DNA of 64,000 bases. Origin: Rhodospirillaceae bacterium UBA1479 (GTDB lineage Bacteria; Pseudomonadota; Alphaproteobacteria; Rhodospirillales; Casp-alpha2). The notes under the pieces are model-generated. The model was not told the origin of the DNA and ran no database searches. It worked only from the letters and a program-made list of their open reading frames with translations. This document shows positions 41,652-50,407 of this stretch, piece by piece (position 1 is the stretch's first letter; each line of letters begins with the position of its first letter). The position numbers were made by a program, and so were the translations under genes. The stretch lies in NCBI GenBank assembly GCA_002325375.1, contig DCRZ01000008.1, positions 249,438 through 313,437 on the forward strand. Direction: 5' to 3'.

Positions 41652-42577
41652 GCGACGCCGCCGCCACGGCCGCCGCGACGCCGCTTGCTCTCGTTACGCG
41701 CCGGTTCCTGCGCCACCGCCTCGCCCTGATCAGCGCCGGGGTGCTGGTGGTGCTGGCGGCGGCCAGCCTGCTCGCCCCGGTGGTCGAAGGCTGGCTCGGC
41801 CTTGATGCCAACGCGGTCGACCTGTTCAACCGCCTGGCCGCGCCCAGCGCCGCCCATCCACTGGGCACGGACGAGGCCGGGCGCGACGTGCTGCTGCGCC
41901 TGCTGTACGGCGGGCGGGTGTCGCTGTTCGTCGGCATCGCGGCGGCCCTGACGGCGGCGGTTCTGGGCACCACCGTGGGGCTGCTGTCGGGCTATTTCGG
42001 CGGGCGCCTGGATGCGCTGTTCATGCGCCTGACCGACGGGGTCATCGCCCTGCCCCTGCTGCCGCTGTTGATCGTGCTGGCGGCCATTGATCTGCAGAAG
42101 CTGGGGTTTTCCGCCGAGGCGGCCCAGGCGGAAAACATGAGCCTCTATCGCATCGTCGCCATCGTAGCATTGGTCGGCTGGACCACCGTGGCGCGCCTGG
42201 TCCGCGCGACGGCGCTGTCTTTGCGCGAACGGCCCTTCGTGCTGGCGGCGCGGGCCCAGGGGGCATCGTCCTGCCGCATCATGACCGTGCACATCCTGCC
42301 CAATCTGGCCTCGCCGATCATCGTCGCGACGACGCTGTCCGTCGGCAACGTGATCCTGCTGGAATCGGTCCTCAGCTTCCTCGGCCTCGGCATTCAGCCG
42401 CCCCTGCCCAGCTGGGGCAACCTGCTGACCAATGCCCAGGAACTGATCTGGGACGCCCCGGCGCTGGCCGTCTATCCGGGGCTGGCCATCTTCGTCACCG
42501 TGATCGCCTTCAACTTCGTCGGCGACGGGCTGCAGGACGCCCTCGATCCCCGATCGCTGGAGCGCGGCAAACGCTAG
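41648..42577 (+). CDS. ABC transporter permease, DppC type
   Basis: A 309-residue membrane protein whose ATG at 41648 overlaps the stop of the DppB-type gene by 4 bases. It shows the family N-terminus (RRFLRHRLALISAGVLVVL), HPLGTDEAGRDVLLRLLYGGRVSL, and the EAA loop RPFVLAARAQGASSCRIMTVHILPNLASPI, ending QDALDPRS. It completes the translocation channel. No DppD/DppF ATPase gene follows; the next gene is an alpha/beta hydrolase 86 bases on. The ATPase must come from elsewhere. Confidence 0.93.
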   Translation: MSDAAATAAATPLALVTRRFLRHRLALISAGVLVVLAAASLLAPVVEGWLGLDANAVDLFNRLAAPSAAHPLGTDEAGRDVLLRLLYGGRVSLFVGIAAALTAAVLGTTVGLLSGYFGGRLDALFMRLTDGVIALPLLPLLIVLAAIDLQKLGFSAEAAQAENMSLYRIVAIVALVGWTTVARLVRATALSLRERPFVLAARAQGASSCRIMTVHILPNLASPIIVATTLSVGNVILLESVLSFLGLGIQPPLPSWGNLLTNAQELIWDAPALAVYPGLAIFVTVIAFNFVGDGLQDALDPRSLERGKR

Positions 42578-42663
42578 ACGATCACGCGACGATTTATAAT
42601 CTTTGAATGTGTCTGCGGCACGACGTAATCTGGCGAAAACGCCATCCTGGGGAGACCTCCAAA

Positions 42664-43572
42664 ATGCACCTGTTACGCACCCTTGCCCTTACCTGTGCCC
42701 TGCTTTTCTTGTTGGCTGCGGCCTTGCCCGCCACCGCCGAGGAAGTCCGCATCAAGCCGGGGGCCCTGACCCTCAACGCGCAATTGGATTTGGCGTCCGG
42801 CAAGGCGCTGAAGGACGGCGTGGTGCTGATCGTCCACGGCACCCTGGCCCATAACGACATGGAAACCCTGAAGACCCTGCGCGGCGTGCTCAACGACCGG
42901 GGTCTCAATACCCTCGCCATCAACCTGTCCCTGGCCATCGACGACCGCCACGGCATGTACGATTGCAAGACCCCGCACCGCCACCGGCATCTGGACGCGC
43001 TCGACGAGATTTCCGCCTGGATGGATTGGCTCAAGGGCCAGGGCGCCGGGCCGGTGGTGCTGTTCGGCCATTCGCGGGGCGGCAACCAGGCCGCGCGCTA
43101 CGTCGCCGAGCGGGGGAATGGGCTGCTGAGCAAGCTGGTCCTGATGGCGCCCGCCACCTGGGACGCGGAAAAGGCCGCCCAAGGGTTCGAAAAAGCGCAT
43201 GGCCGCCCTCTGGCACCGGACCTTGAAGCCGCCGAAGCAATGGCCAAGGCCGGCAAGGGGGACGCGCTGTTGGACAAGCCGGGCCTGCTTTACTGCCCGG
43301 CCGCCAAAGTATCGGCGGCCAGTTTCGTCAGCTACTACCGCCCGGACCCGCGTTTCGACACGCCCGCGATCCTGGGCGAAATCAACGTGCCGGTCCTGAT
43401 CATGGCGGGGTCGAACGACACCGTCGTTGCCGACCTTCCCGCGAAGATGGCGGGCAAGGCGGATGGGACGCGGATCACGTTCAAGGTGATCGACGGTGCC
43501 GACCATTTCTTCCTCGACCTCTATGCCGAGGACGTGGCCGACGCCATGGAGGCGTTCATCTCCGGAGGGTGA
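42664..43572 (+). CDS. Secreted alpha/beta hydrolase
   Basis: A 302-residue protein started at the ATG at 42664, with GGGGAG upstream and a signal peptide (LALTCALLFLLAAALPATAEE). The hydrolase core has VVLIVHGTLAHND (oxyanion region), VVLFGHSRGGNQAARY (nucleophile Ser in GHSRG), VPVLIMAGSNDTVV (acid) and DGADHFFLDL (His). It also holds the pattern DCKTPHRHRHLDALDEI in between. An esterase or lipase-like role in the periplasm is likely; the substrate is unknown. It is 86 bases after the permease and may be part of that transcription unit. Confidence 0.82.
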   Translation: MHLLRTLALTCALLFLLAAALPATAEEVRIKPGALTLNAQLDLASGKALKDGVVLIVHGTLAHNDMETLKTLRGVLNDRGLNTLAINLSLAIDDRHGMYDCKTPHRHRHLDALDEISAWMDWLKGQGAGPVVLFGHSRGGNQAARYVAERGNGLLSKLVLMAPATWDAEKAAQGFEKAHGRPLAPDLEAAEAMAKAGKGDALLDKPGLLYCPAAKVSAASFVSYYRPDPRFDTPAILGEINVPVLIMAGSNDTVVADLPAKMAGKADGTRITFKVIDGADHFFLDLYAEDVADAMEAFISGG

Positions 43573-43607
43573 GGCCGGGCAGCCCCCTACCCGGCCCCGC
43601 CGCCCCG

Positions 43608-44441
43608 TTAGTGGGACATCACCACAGGTACTGTCTGATGCGACAGCACCACGTTGGTGACCCCACCCAGGATCAGTTCCGACCAACGGGCATGGCCATA
43701 GGCCCCCATCACCATCATGTCCGCCGACATGTCGGCGGCGCGGGACAGCAACAGGTTGCCGACGTCGAGTTCGTCCGAGGTCACATGGCTGGCCTCGACC
43801 TTTACGCCGTGGCGTGCCAGATGGGCCGCGATATCCGCACCCGGATCACGTTTCTCACCAGGTGCCTTGGTCGGATTGGCGACCATGACGACGACCTTCT
43901 CCGCCGCCTGCAACAACGGCAGGGCATCGTGGATGGCACGGGATGCCAATGGGCCTTCGTCCCAGGCGACCAGAATTCGCTTGCCGGAAAGGTCGCCGGA
44001 ATAGCCATGGGGCAGTACCATCACCGGCCGCCCGGCGGTCAGGATCAACCGGTCCGGCAGGTCGCGGTCGCCGGGGAACAGGCTTTGCTCCGGGTCCGGC
44101 TGGCTGACGATCGTCAGGTCCGCGTAGCGGCAGTGAAAACCGAGCACCCGGCCCTCGTCGCCTTCCTGCTGCCGCCATTCCACGGACAGGCCGGAATTGG
44201 CGGTCGCCGCCTTGAACGCCGCCTCGGCCCGGGACGCGGCCTCTTCGGCCGAAGCGCGTTGGGCTTCCAGCACTTCGGCAGTGATCTGCACTTCGGCATA
44301 GGCGGGAATGTAAGGACGCGGCACGGCGTAGACCCCGGCCAGATGGGCGCCGTGCGCCTGGGCCAGAGACATCGCCGCTTTCAGGCGACGGTCCGATTCC
44401 GCGTTCAGGTCGATATGGACAAGGATATCTTTCAAGGACAT
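43608..44441 (-). CDS. Universal stress protein with two UspA-like domains
   Basis: A 277-residue cytoplasmic protein. The first domain begins MSLKDILVHIDLNAESDRRLKAAMSLAQ and lacks the ATP loop. The second (about residue 145 on) has RILVAWDEGPLASRAIHDALPLL and ends with VMGAYGHARWSELILGGVTNVVLSHQTVPVVMS, the G-x2-G-x9-G(S/T)-type nucleotide loop. A helper role under stress is expected. It converges on the hydrolase gene and is divergent from the aminotransferase. Confidence 0.87.
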   Translation of the reverse strand: MSLKDILVHIDLNAESDRRLKAAMSLAQAHGAHLAGVYAVPRPYIPAYAEVQITAEVLEAQRASAEEAASRAEAAFKAATANSGLSVEWRQQEGDEGRVLGFHCRYADLTIVSQPDPEQSLFPGDRDLPDRLILTAGRPVMVLPHGYSGDLSGKRILVAWDEGPLASRAIHDALPLLQAAEKVVVMVANPTKAPGEKRDPGADIAAHLARHGVKVEASHVTSDELDVGNLLLSRAADMSADMMVMGAYGHARWSELILGGVTNVVLSHQTVPVVMSH

Positions 44442-44618
44442 TTAATCCTCCCGTGATGAATGGGCATACCCACATCAAAGCCCCGATAGCGCTCAGGGGA
44501 CATGACTTGCATCAAGCGGCGGCAAAGATTTTCGTCTTCCCCATTGCTCTGCGCCGGGTGCCTGGACCAAACTGCGCGCGCCGATCCCTCCCACAGCCAA
44601 ATCGATCAGGAATTCCCC

Positions 44619-46019
44619 ATGACCGCGTCCCGTCCCGCCCCCGGAAACTCCCCCGCCAGCCGCGACATCGCCTATCACGTCCACGGCTACACCAACCTGG
44701 CGAAGCACGAGAAAGTCGGGCCGCAGATCGTCAGCCGCGGCAACGGCATCCACATCTACGACGACGCGGGCAAGGAATATATCGAGGGCCTGGCGGGCCT
44801 GTGGGCGGTGTCGCTGGGGTTCAGCGAGCAGCGCCTGATCGACGCCGCGACGCGCGAACTGTCGCGCCTGCCCAACTACCACGGATTCGCCCACAAAACG
44901 CCGGACGTGACCATCGACCTGGCGGAAAAGATCCTGGAACTGGCCCCCGTGCCCATGTCCAAGGTGCTGTTCGCCAATTCAGGCTCGGAAGCCATCGACC
45001 TGTCGATCAAGCTGGTGTGGTACGTGAACAATGCCCGCGGCCGGCCGGAAAAGAAAAAGCTGATCGCCCGCCAGAAGGGCTATCACGGCGTCACCGTGGC
45101 AAGCGCCAGCCTGACCGGCCTGCCCCACCTGCATGGTGATTTCGACCTGCCGATCGCCCGGGTATTGCACACGGACTGCCCGCACCACTACCGCTTCGCC
45201 GAGGACGGCGAGGACGGCGAGGACGAAGAGACCTTCGCCACCCGCTGCGCCGAAAACCTGGAAAAGCTGATCCTGGAGGAAGGCCCGGAAACGGTCGCCG
45301 CCTTCTATGCCGAACCGGTCATGGGGGCCGGCGGCGTGATCGTGCCGCCCAAGGGCTATTTCGAGAAAATCCAGGCGGTCCTGAAGCGCCACGACGTGAT
45401 GTTGATCGCCGACGAGGTCATCTGCGGCTTTGGGCGCACCGGCAACATGTGGGGCACGACCACGCTGGGCATGAAGCCCGACATGATGACCATGGCCAAG
45501 GCCCTGACCTCGGGCTACATCCCCATGTCGGCCCTGATGATCTCGGAAGAGATTTACCAAGACCTCGTGAAGCAGAGCGAGGCCTTCGGCGTGTTCGGCC
45601 ATGGCTCAACCTATGCCGGGCATCCGGTGGCGGCCGCCGTGGCGCTGGAAACCCTCGCGATCTATGCGGAGCGCGACATCGTCGGCCATGTCCGCGCGGT
45701 GTCCCCCGCGTTGCAACAGGGCCTGCGCGCGTTCCAGGACCGGCCATTGGTCGGCGAGGTCCGGGGCCTCGGCCTGATCGGCGCCATCGAGCTGGTCAAG
45801 GACAAGGACACGAAGGCCCCATGGCCCAAGGAAACGGCCATCGGCGCCAAATGCCAGGAATACTGCTATGATGAGGGCTTGGTGCTGCGCGCCGTCGGCG
45901 ATTCGATCGCGTTCTGCCCGCCGCTCATCGCCACGGCGGCGGATGTGGGCGAAATTCTCACCCGGTTCGACCGCGCCCTGAAGAAGACGGAAACCTGGGC
46001 GGCGCAACAGGCCGGATGA
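44619..46019 (+). CDS. Class III aminotransferase (PLP-dependent)
   Basis: A 466-residue enzyme started at the ATG at 44619; the longer frame from 44502 lacks a ribosome site and is poor. The PLP lysine is Lys294 in TMAKALTSGYIPMSA, the Asp pair is DEVICGFGRTG, and the substrate end is NSGSEAIDLSIKLVWY. Omega-amino acid:pyruvate transaminases and GABA or beta-alanine aminotransferases share this pattern, so the substrate is uncertain. An acidic insertion EDGEDGEDEE near residue 195 is unusual. It stands upstream of the PadR-like regulator by about 95 bases. Confidence 0.9.
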   Translation: MTASRPAPGNSPASRDIAYHVHGYTNLAKHEKVGPQIVSRGNGIHIYDDAGKEYIEGLAGLWAVSLGFSEQRLIDAATRELSRLPNYHGFAHKTPDVTIDLAEKILELAPVPMSKVLFANSGSEAIDLSIKLVWYVNNARGRPEKKKLIARQKGYHGVTVASASLTGLPHLHGDFDLPIARVLHTDCPHHYRFAEDGEDGEDEETFATRCAENLEKLILEEGPETVAAFYAEPVMGAGGVIVPPKGYFEKIQAVLKRHDVMLIADEVICGFGRTGNMWGTTTLGMKPDMMTMAKALTSGYIPMSALMISEEIYQDLVKQSEAFGVFGHGSTYAGHPVAAAVALETLAIYAERDIVGHVRAVSPALQQGLRAFQDRPLVGEVRGLGLIGAIELVKDKDTKAPWPKETAIGAKCQEYCYDEGLVLRAVGDSIAFCPPLIATAADVGEILTRFDRALKKTETWAAQQAG

Positions 46020-46114
46020 CGCCGCGACCGCGTCGCCTGCGACCACCGCTGGACAGACTCTCGACTTGCCCATAAACTTGCGACTCATTCGCAACTCATG
46101 AAGGTGCCGATACC

Positions 46115-46669
46115 GTGTACGCCGACAACACCCTGACCCCTCGTGAAGCCGTGCGCCTTTGCGCGCTGGGCACGCTGGCGTCCGGGCCGCGGCGTTACAG
46201 CGATCTGGCGGGGGAAATCCGCCACTTCACCAGCCATGTCCTGGGCCCGTCCCTCGACGTCATGGGCACGTCCATCGAACTTCTGAAATACGAAGGCCTG
46301 GTCACCGCGACCGAGGGCAAGGGGCTGGAAGACAACGCCGTCCTGACCATTTCCGACGCCGGGCGCGAGGAACTGGCGACCCTTCTGACCGCGCGCATCC
46401 GCGCCCAGTCCAACGACATGAACAAACTGATCATGGCGTTGAAGTTCCGCTTCCTGCACCTGATGCCCAAGGACGACCAGTTGGACCAGATCGACCTGTT
46501 GCTGGAAGCCGCCGAGGGCGAGGCCGCGCGCCTGCAAAGCCTGCGCGACCATCATGCGGCCGATCCCGGCCTGTTGAATGTATGGCTCGACCACGACATC
46601 GACGCGCTGGAACAACGCATCAAGTGGCTTACGGATATGTCGGATAAGCTGGAGGCCGAGGGCGCCTGA
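46115..46669 (+). CDS. PadR-like transcriptional regulator
   Basis: A 184-residue protein from a GTG at 46115, with AAGGTG 8 bases upstream. The N-terminal winged helix (residues 10-80) has TPREAVRLCALGTLASGPRRYSDLAGEIRHFTSHVLGPSLDVMGTSIELLKYEGLV, the PadR layout. A C-terminal coiled helix (about 95-180) carries EEAARL-type repeats and dimerises the protein. Its target is unknown; the aminotransferase just upstream is one candidate. It ends 18 bases from the convergent Hpt gene. Confidence 0.8.
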   Translation: MYADNTLTPREAVRLCALGTLASGPRRYSDLAGEIRHFTSHVLGPSLDVMGTSIELLKYEGLVTATEGKGLEDNAVLTISDAGREELATLLTARIRAQSNDMNKLIMALKFRFLHLMPKDDQLDQIDLLLEAAEGEAARLQSLRDHHAADPGLLNVWLDHDIDALEQRIKWLTDMSDKLEAEGA

Positions 46670-46687
46670 CGCCGCAGCCCTTGCCGC

Positions 46688-47185
46688 TCAGTCGTCTCCG
46701 CCGGCGGCCTTGACCTTCTGTGCGACCTTGCCGAGCCCGTCGATCACCATGCGACCGGCATCGCCGCCGTCGCCGGACAGACGCCCGGTAATCACCGCGC
46801 GCATGGACTTGTAGCAAAGCTTCATCAGGTCGATGTCTTCCTGGTTCAGCGGGCCCTTAAGGTTCTCGATATAGCGGCACATCAGGGCGCCGACCTCGGT
46901 CATCAACTGATAACCGAAACTGCCGCCCTGGCCCTTGATGTCATGGGACGTGCGGTAGATACGATCAACCCGTTCGTCGCCTTCGGCCGCCCCCGGCTTC
47001 AGCGCCGCCAGTTCCGTCTCAAGCTTCTTCAGATCGGCCTCGACCCAATCGAGGTAATTCTCGGTCATCTTTTCGATGACCGCCTCGGCGCGGGCAAGGC
47101 GTTCCGGATCGACGGCACCCGGGCCGCCCATCGATACCTTGGACTTCAATTTATTGGGTGGATTGATGATCTGCGGTTTGGCCAT
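46688..47185 (-). CDS. Hpt-domain phosphotransfer protein
   Basis: A 165-residue all-helical protein. The phosphorylatable histidine is His81 in RTSHDIKGQGGSFGY, the conserved HxxKGxxxxxG pattern of histidine phosphotransfer domains, inside a four-helix bundle (about residues 35-140). It has no kinase part, so it must receive phosphate from a separate sensor and pass it to a receiver. A receiver-only gene lies about 700 bases to the right on the same strand, which hints at a pair. The N-terminus (residues 1-30) is flexible. Confidence 0.85.
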   Translation of the reverse strand: MAKPQIINPPNKLKSKVSMGGPGAVDPERLARAEAVIEKMTENYLDWVEADLKKLETELAALKPGAAEGDERVDRIYRTSHDIKGQGGSFGYQLMTEVGALMCRYIENLKGPLNQEDIDLMKLCYKSMRAVITGRLSGDGGDAGRMVIDGLGKVAQKVKAAGGDD

Positions 47186-47361
47186 CGTCGTCCCAGGGTG
47201 GTCATTCGGTGAAACTTCACGTTCTCGCGCAAAATTTCCCTCAATTCGTGTGTAAGCCTACATGGCCCGGACGGCCCAGGGCAAGGTCGCCGTTCCCGCG
47301 CCGGAACTATGTGCCCTAAACATCGGGAATTCCGGCGTTTACCGACGGATCACAAACCCAT

Positions 47362-47799
47362 CTAGATCAGCCCCAGGCCGCGCAGTTCGTCCGCCAGTTC
47401 CGGGGGCAGATCGGTCAGCTGCCCCGCCTCCCCGTCCAGGTCCGGCGGCGCGTCCGCCGCATTCAGATAGCGCCAGCCCTGAAAGGCACGGGACGCGCGC
47501 GGACGCACGGGCACGATCTCGGGGTCGAGCACCAAGCCGCAGGCGGGTTTCCCCTGCCCGTTGACGGTCTCGTCGAAGGCCAAAAGGCGCTGCCGGCAAC
47601 GTACGGCGCGTTTGATCACCCAATAGATCGATCCACCGTCAAGAACCTCCGCCTCGCGCCGGGGCCACATGCGGGTGACGTGATACAGGCGCGGCTCCTG
47701 ACCCGCCTCGCGGCGGGCCCGCAGGCGGTCACGTTGGATTTGGGCCAGATGCTCGATGCTCTCGACGCCGACGGAAAGCTTGATGAGGTGCAGGGTCAT
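47362..47799 (-). CDS. DUF1489-family protein
   Basis: A 145-residue protein with the alphaproteobacterial DUF1489 sequence: MTLHLIKLSVGVESIEHLAQIQ, YHVTRMWPRREAEVLDGGSIYWVIKRAVRCRQRLLAFDE, LVLDPEIVPVRPRASRAFQGWRYL and a short acidic tail. The conserved Arg/Trp-rich segments suggest a nucleic-acid or nucleotide role, but the function is unknown. It lies between the Hpt and the response regulator genes on the same strand. Confidence 0.88.
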   Translation of the reverse strand: MTLHLIKLSVGVESIEHLAQIQRDRLRARREAGQEPRLYHVTRMWPRREAEVLDGGSIYWVIKRAVRCRQRLLAFDETVNGQGKPACGLVLDPEIVPVRPRASRAFQGWRYLNAADAPPDLDGEAGQLTDLPPELADELRGLGLI

Positions 47800-47901
47800 A
47801 ATCAGGTATGCGGTGGGCCATGAAAAAGGACGGCGTCAGCTTAACCAGGAAACACCGTGCGGAACAGGCCCACGCCGGACGGGTTACCCACAGGGTCCCG
47901 C

Positions 47902-48441
47902 TCAGTCCCCTTCGCCGGAACCCGAGGGCGAGGCTGTGGCTCCCTGGTAGGCATAGGCTGCCCGCCGACGCTCCAGGCCGGGAAAACGCATCTGCCGCCG
48001 TCGCCTGTCAGGCCCGTAGAAATCATCGGTTTCGATGAAGGCGCGCGGGTTGTCGATGATGTTCATGAAGCGCTGATAGACCATGCGGGTCGAAATGGGC
48101 TTGGCCAGGAATTCGTTCACCCCGGCGTCGCGGGCGCCGATGATCAGATCCTTCGAGGTTTCGCCCGACACCATGATGATCGGGATATGGCGGTCCGCCG
48201 GCGTCTTTCCGGCACGCACCATGCGCGTCAAATCGGTTCCGCCAATGGGGTCCATGATGTTGTCGACCAGCAACAGATCGGCTTGATAGTCCGCAAGGAA
48301 ATCTATGGCCTCTTTGCCGCTGGCGACCATCTGGAAGTCGCCGACGTTGAGTTCGAACAGGATTTGGCCGAGAAGCTTGCGCATCGGCGCATAGTCCTCT
48401 GCGACCAGGACCTTGATTTGCGAAAGATCGTATTCAGCCAT
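47902..48441 (-). CDS. Single-domain response regulator (receiver only)
   Basis: A 179-residue protein: a CheY-like receiver (residues 8-128) with Asp16 in the acidic pair AEDYAP, phosphoacceptor Asp60 in LLLVDNIMDP, the Thr/Ser switch region MVSGE and Lys114 in FLAKPIS. A flexible basic, Arg-rich tail (DRRRRQMRFPG) follows. No output domain is present. It is of the type that accepts phosphate from an Hpt protein; the Hpt gene at 46.7 kb is a candidate partner. Confidence 0.88.
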   Translation of the reverse strand: MAEYDLSQIKVLVAEDYAPMRKLLGQILFELNVGDFQMVASGKEAIDFLADYQADLLLVDNIMDPIGGTDLTRMVRAGKTPADRHIPIIMVSGETSKDLIIGARDAGVNEFLAKPISTRMVYQRFMNIIDNPRAFIETDDFYGPDRRRRQMRFPGLERRRAAYAYQGATASPSGSGEGD

Positions 48442-48476
48442 GGCAGACTGCTCCCCGTGCTGTCAGTTGCTGTCGG

Positions 48477-49268
48477 CTATTTCCTGATCCAACTGGGTTT
48501 TCTTTTCTCCAGGAACGCGGCCAGCCCTTCCCGGCCTTCGCCGGAGGCACGGACTCGGGCGATGTGACCGGCGGTTTGCGCCATCAAGGCCTCGTTGCGT
48601 TCATGACCCTGGACGTATCGCACCAGGTTTTTGACCTCGCCCATGGCGCGCGGGCCGTTTTCCATCAGCATACCGGCGAATTCCTTGGCCCGGGACAGAA
48701 CGTTGCCCTGTTCCGTGACTTCGGTGACCAAACCGAGTTCCAATGCCCGGGCAGCATCAAAACGCTCACCTGTCAGCATGTAACGCGTGGCTTGGCGCGG
48801 CCCTATGGCGGAAACGATGTAGGGCCCGATGGCCGCCGGCAGAATGCCCAATTTGACCTCGGTCAGGGCGAATTCGGCCTGTTCGGCGGCGACGGCGATG
48901 TCGCAGGCGGCAACCAAGCCGACACCGCCACCGAAGGCCGGCCCTTGAACGGCGGCTATGGTCGGCTTACGCAGGCTGGCCAGGGTAAACATCAAACCGG
49001 CCAGCCCCTTGGCATCCTCCAGGTTCTCCTCATGGCCGAATTCCGCCATGCGCTTCATCCAGTTGACGTCGGCGCCGGCGCAAAAGCTCTTGCCCGTCGA
49101 TGCCAGGATCACCACGCGCACGACCGTGTCGCGGCTCAGCCCCTGAAACTCACGGGTCAGTCGCGCGACCAGTTCGTCGTCGAAGGCGTTGTGAATTTCC
49201 GGTCTCGTGAGGGTAACCGTCGCGATACCGCCCGCGATTTCGGTGATGAAGGGCGCACTCGTGGTCAT
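48477..49268 (-). CDS. Enoyl-CoA hydratase/isomerase-family protein (LiuC-like)
   Basis: A 263-residue crotonase-fold enzyme; the ATG at 49268 is chosen over 49292, which adds a poor extension. Oxyanion-hole segments are SFCAGADVNWMKRM and QGPAFGGGVGLVAACDIAVAAEQAEFALTEVKLG. The combination CAGADVNWM with FALTEVKLGILPA is close to methylglutaconyl-CoA hydratase of leucine breakdown (LiuC), but other enoyl-CoA hydratases cannot be excluded. It follows the rhodanese gene by about 100 bases. Confidence 0.85.
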   Translation of the reverse strand: MTTSAPFITEIAGGIATVTLTRPEIHNAFDDELVARLTREFQGLSRDTVVRVVILASTGKSFCAGADVNWMKRMAEFGHEENLEDAKGLAGLMFTLASLRKPTIAAVQGPAFGGGVGLVAACDIAVAAEQAEFALTEVKLGILPAAIGPYIVSAIGPRQATRYMLTGERFDAARALELGLVTEVTEQGNVLSRAKEFAGMLMENGPRAMGEVKNLVRYVQGHERNEALMAQTAGHIARVRASGEGREGLAAFLEKRKPSWIRK

Positions 49269-49368
49269 GTGTGTCTCCAGGGTCGGGACCAATATACCGC
49301 CGATCCCGAGCGTCCACCTATGTGGAAATTAACTTTTCCGGATGGTGAGCGACAACCTAGCCAAACGG

Positions 49369-49773
49369 CTACGCCTTTCGGGACGGTTTTTCCGCGACCG
49401 GATGGCCTGCTTCCTTCCAGGCGCGGAACCCGCCTTCGACATGCGCCACCGGCCCAAGCCCCATATCCTTGAGCGCCTTGGTCGCCAGGGCCGAGCGCCA
49501 TGCGGATTGACAGTAGAGAACGAATTTCTTGCCCGATGCGAACACGTCCTTGTGGTAGGGGCTGTCCGGGTCGACCCAGAATTCCAGCATCCCGCGGGGC
49601 GCATGAAAGGCGCCGGGCACCATGCCTTCGCGTTCCAACTCGCGCACGTCGCGGATGTCGACGAATTGCACCTCCGGGTCGTCGAGCAGCGCCGCCGCCC
49701 CGGCCACCGGCACGGTCTCGATCTCCGCATTGGCCTCGGCGACCAATTGCTTCACGCCTTTTTTCAGCTTCAT
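49369..49773 (-). CDS. Rhodanese-domain protein
   Basis: A 134-residue single-domain rhodanese. The active-site Cys88 is in VLYCQSAWRSALATKAL, with the CH2A motif VQFVDIRDVRELEREGMVPGAFHAPRGML and VAHVEGGFRAWKEAGHPV at the end. The loop CQSAWR differs from thiosulfate sulfurtransferase loops, so its sulfur substrate is unclear. It starts 6 bases after the HCCA-isomerase-like gene, which indicates one operon. Confidence 0.9.
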   Translation of the reverse strand: MKLKKGVKQLVAEANAEIETVPVAGAAALLDDPEVQFVDIRDVRELEREGMVPGAFHAPRGMLEFWVDPDSPYHKDVFASGKKFVLYCQSAWRSALATKALKDMGLGPVAHVEGGFRAWKEAGHPVAEKPSRKA

Positions 49774-49779
49774 ATCGTT

Positions 49780-50391
49780 TTATTCCTTCCCCAGAAACCG
49801 TTCGATCTGCCAAATCCGGTCGGAGCCGAAGAACGGCTCGCCGTCGATCAGGAAATAAGGCGATCCGAACACACCCAGATCCAGCGCCTCGGCGGTCTTG
49901 TCCTTGACCCGCTGCTTGACGTCGTCCCGCGTCACGGCCTCGGCCAGGGCCGCGCCATCGACGCCCAGTTCCTCGGCGATCAGGACGACTTCCTGCATGT
50001 CCGAAATGTCGGCGCCTTTTCCGAAGTAGTGGTGATAACAGGCCTTGGCGAAGGGCACGGCCTTGGCCGCATCGTGATCCAAAAGCCAGTAATAGGCCCG
50101 TGCCGCCGCCAGGGTGGCGATGGGAAAGGGTTCCGGCCAGGTAAACGGCGCGCCCATCATCTTGGCCAGGCGCGGCACATCCATGCGCATGTAGTCGCCC
50201 TTCAGCCCGATGTCGGCGTTGGGCATGTTGCCCGTCTGCTTGAAGATGGCGCCCAGCATGATCGGGTGCCAGTTGACGCGGCGTCCGTAGCGTTCACCGA
50301 TCTGATCGATCTTTTGCGCCGCCAGGTATCCATAGGGCGACGCAAAATCAAAATAGAACTCGATGTCGCTCTTTTGCGCTGGGTTACTCAT
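49780..50391 (-). CDS. 2-Hydroxychromene-2-carboxylate isomerase/DsbA-like protein
   Basis: A 203-residue thioredoxin-fold protein (kappa-class GST-like), started at the ATG at 50391. The N-terminal active-site Ser is in FYFDFASPYGYLAAQKI (Ser18 in place of CxxC). Other family parts are NWHPIMLGAIFKQTGN, TWPEPFPIATLAAARAYYWLL and LGVFGSPYFLIDGEPFFGSDRIWQIERFLG. Relatives use glutathione to isomerise aromatic ring-fission products or handle peroxides. It lies 16 bases after the SDR gene and 6 before the rhodanese gene. Confidence 0.88.
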   Translation of the reverse strand: MSNPAQKSDIEFYFDFASPYGYLAAQKIDQIGERYGRRVNWHPIMLGAIFKQTGNMPNADIGLKGDYMRMDVPRLAKMMGAPFTWPEPFPIATLAAARAYYWLLDHDAAKAVPFAKACYHHYFGKGADISDMQEVVLIAEELGVDGAALAEAVTRDDVKQRVKDKTAEALDLGVFGSPYFLIDGEPFFGSDRIWQIERFLGKE

Positions 50392-50407
50392 GCCGTGGGT
50401 CTCCGTC

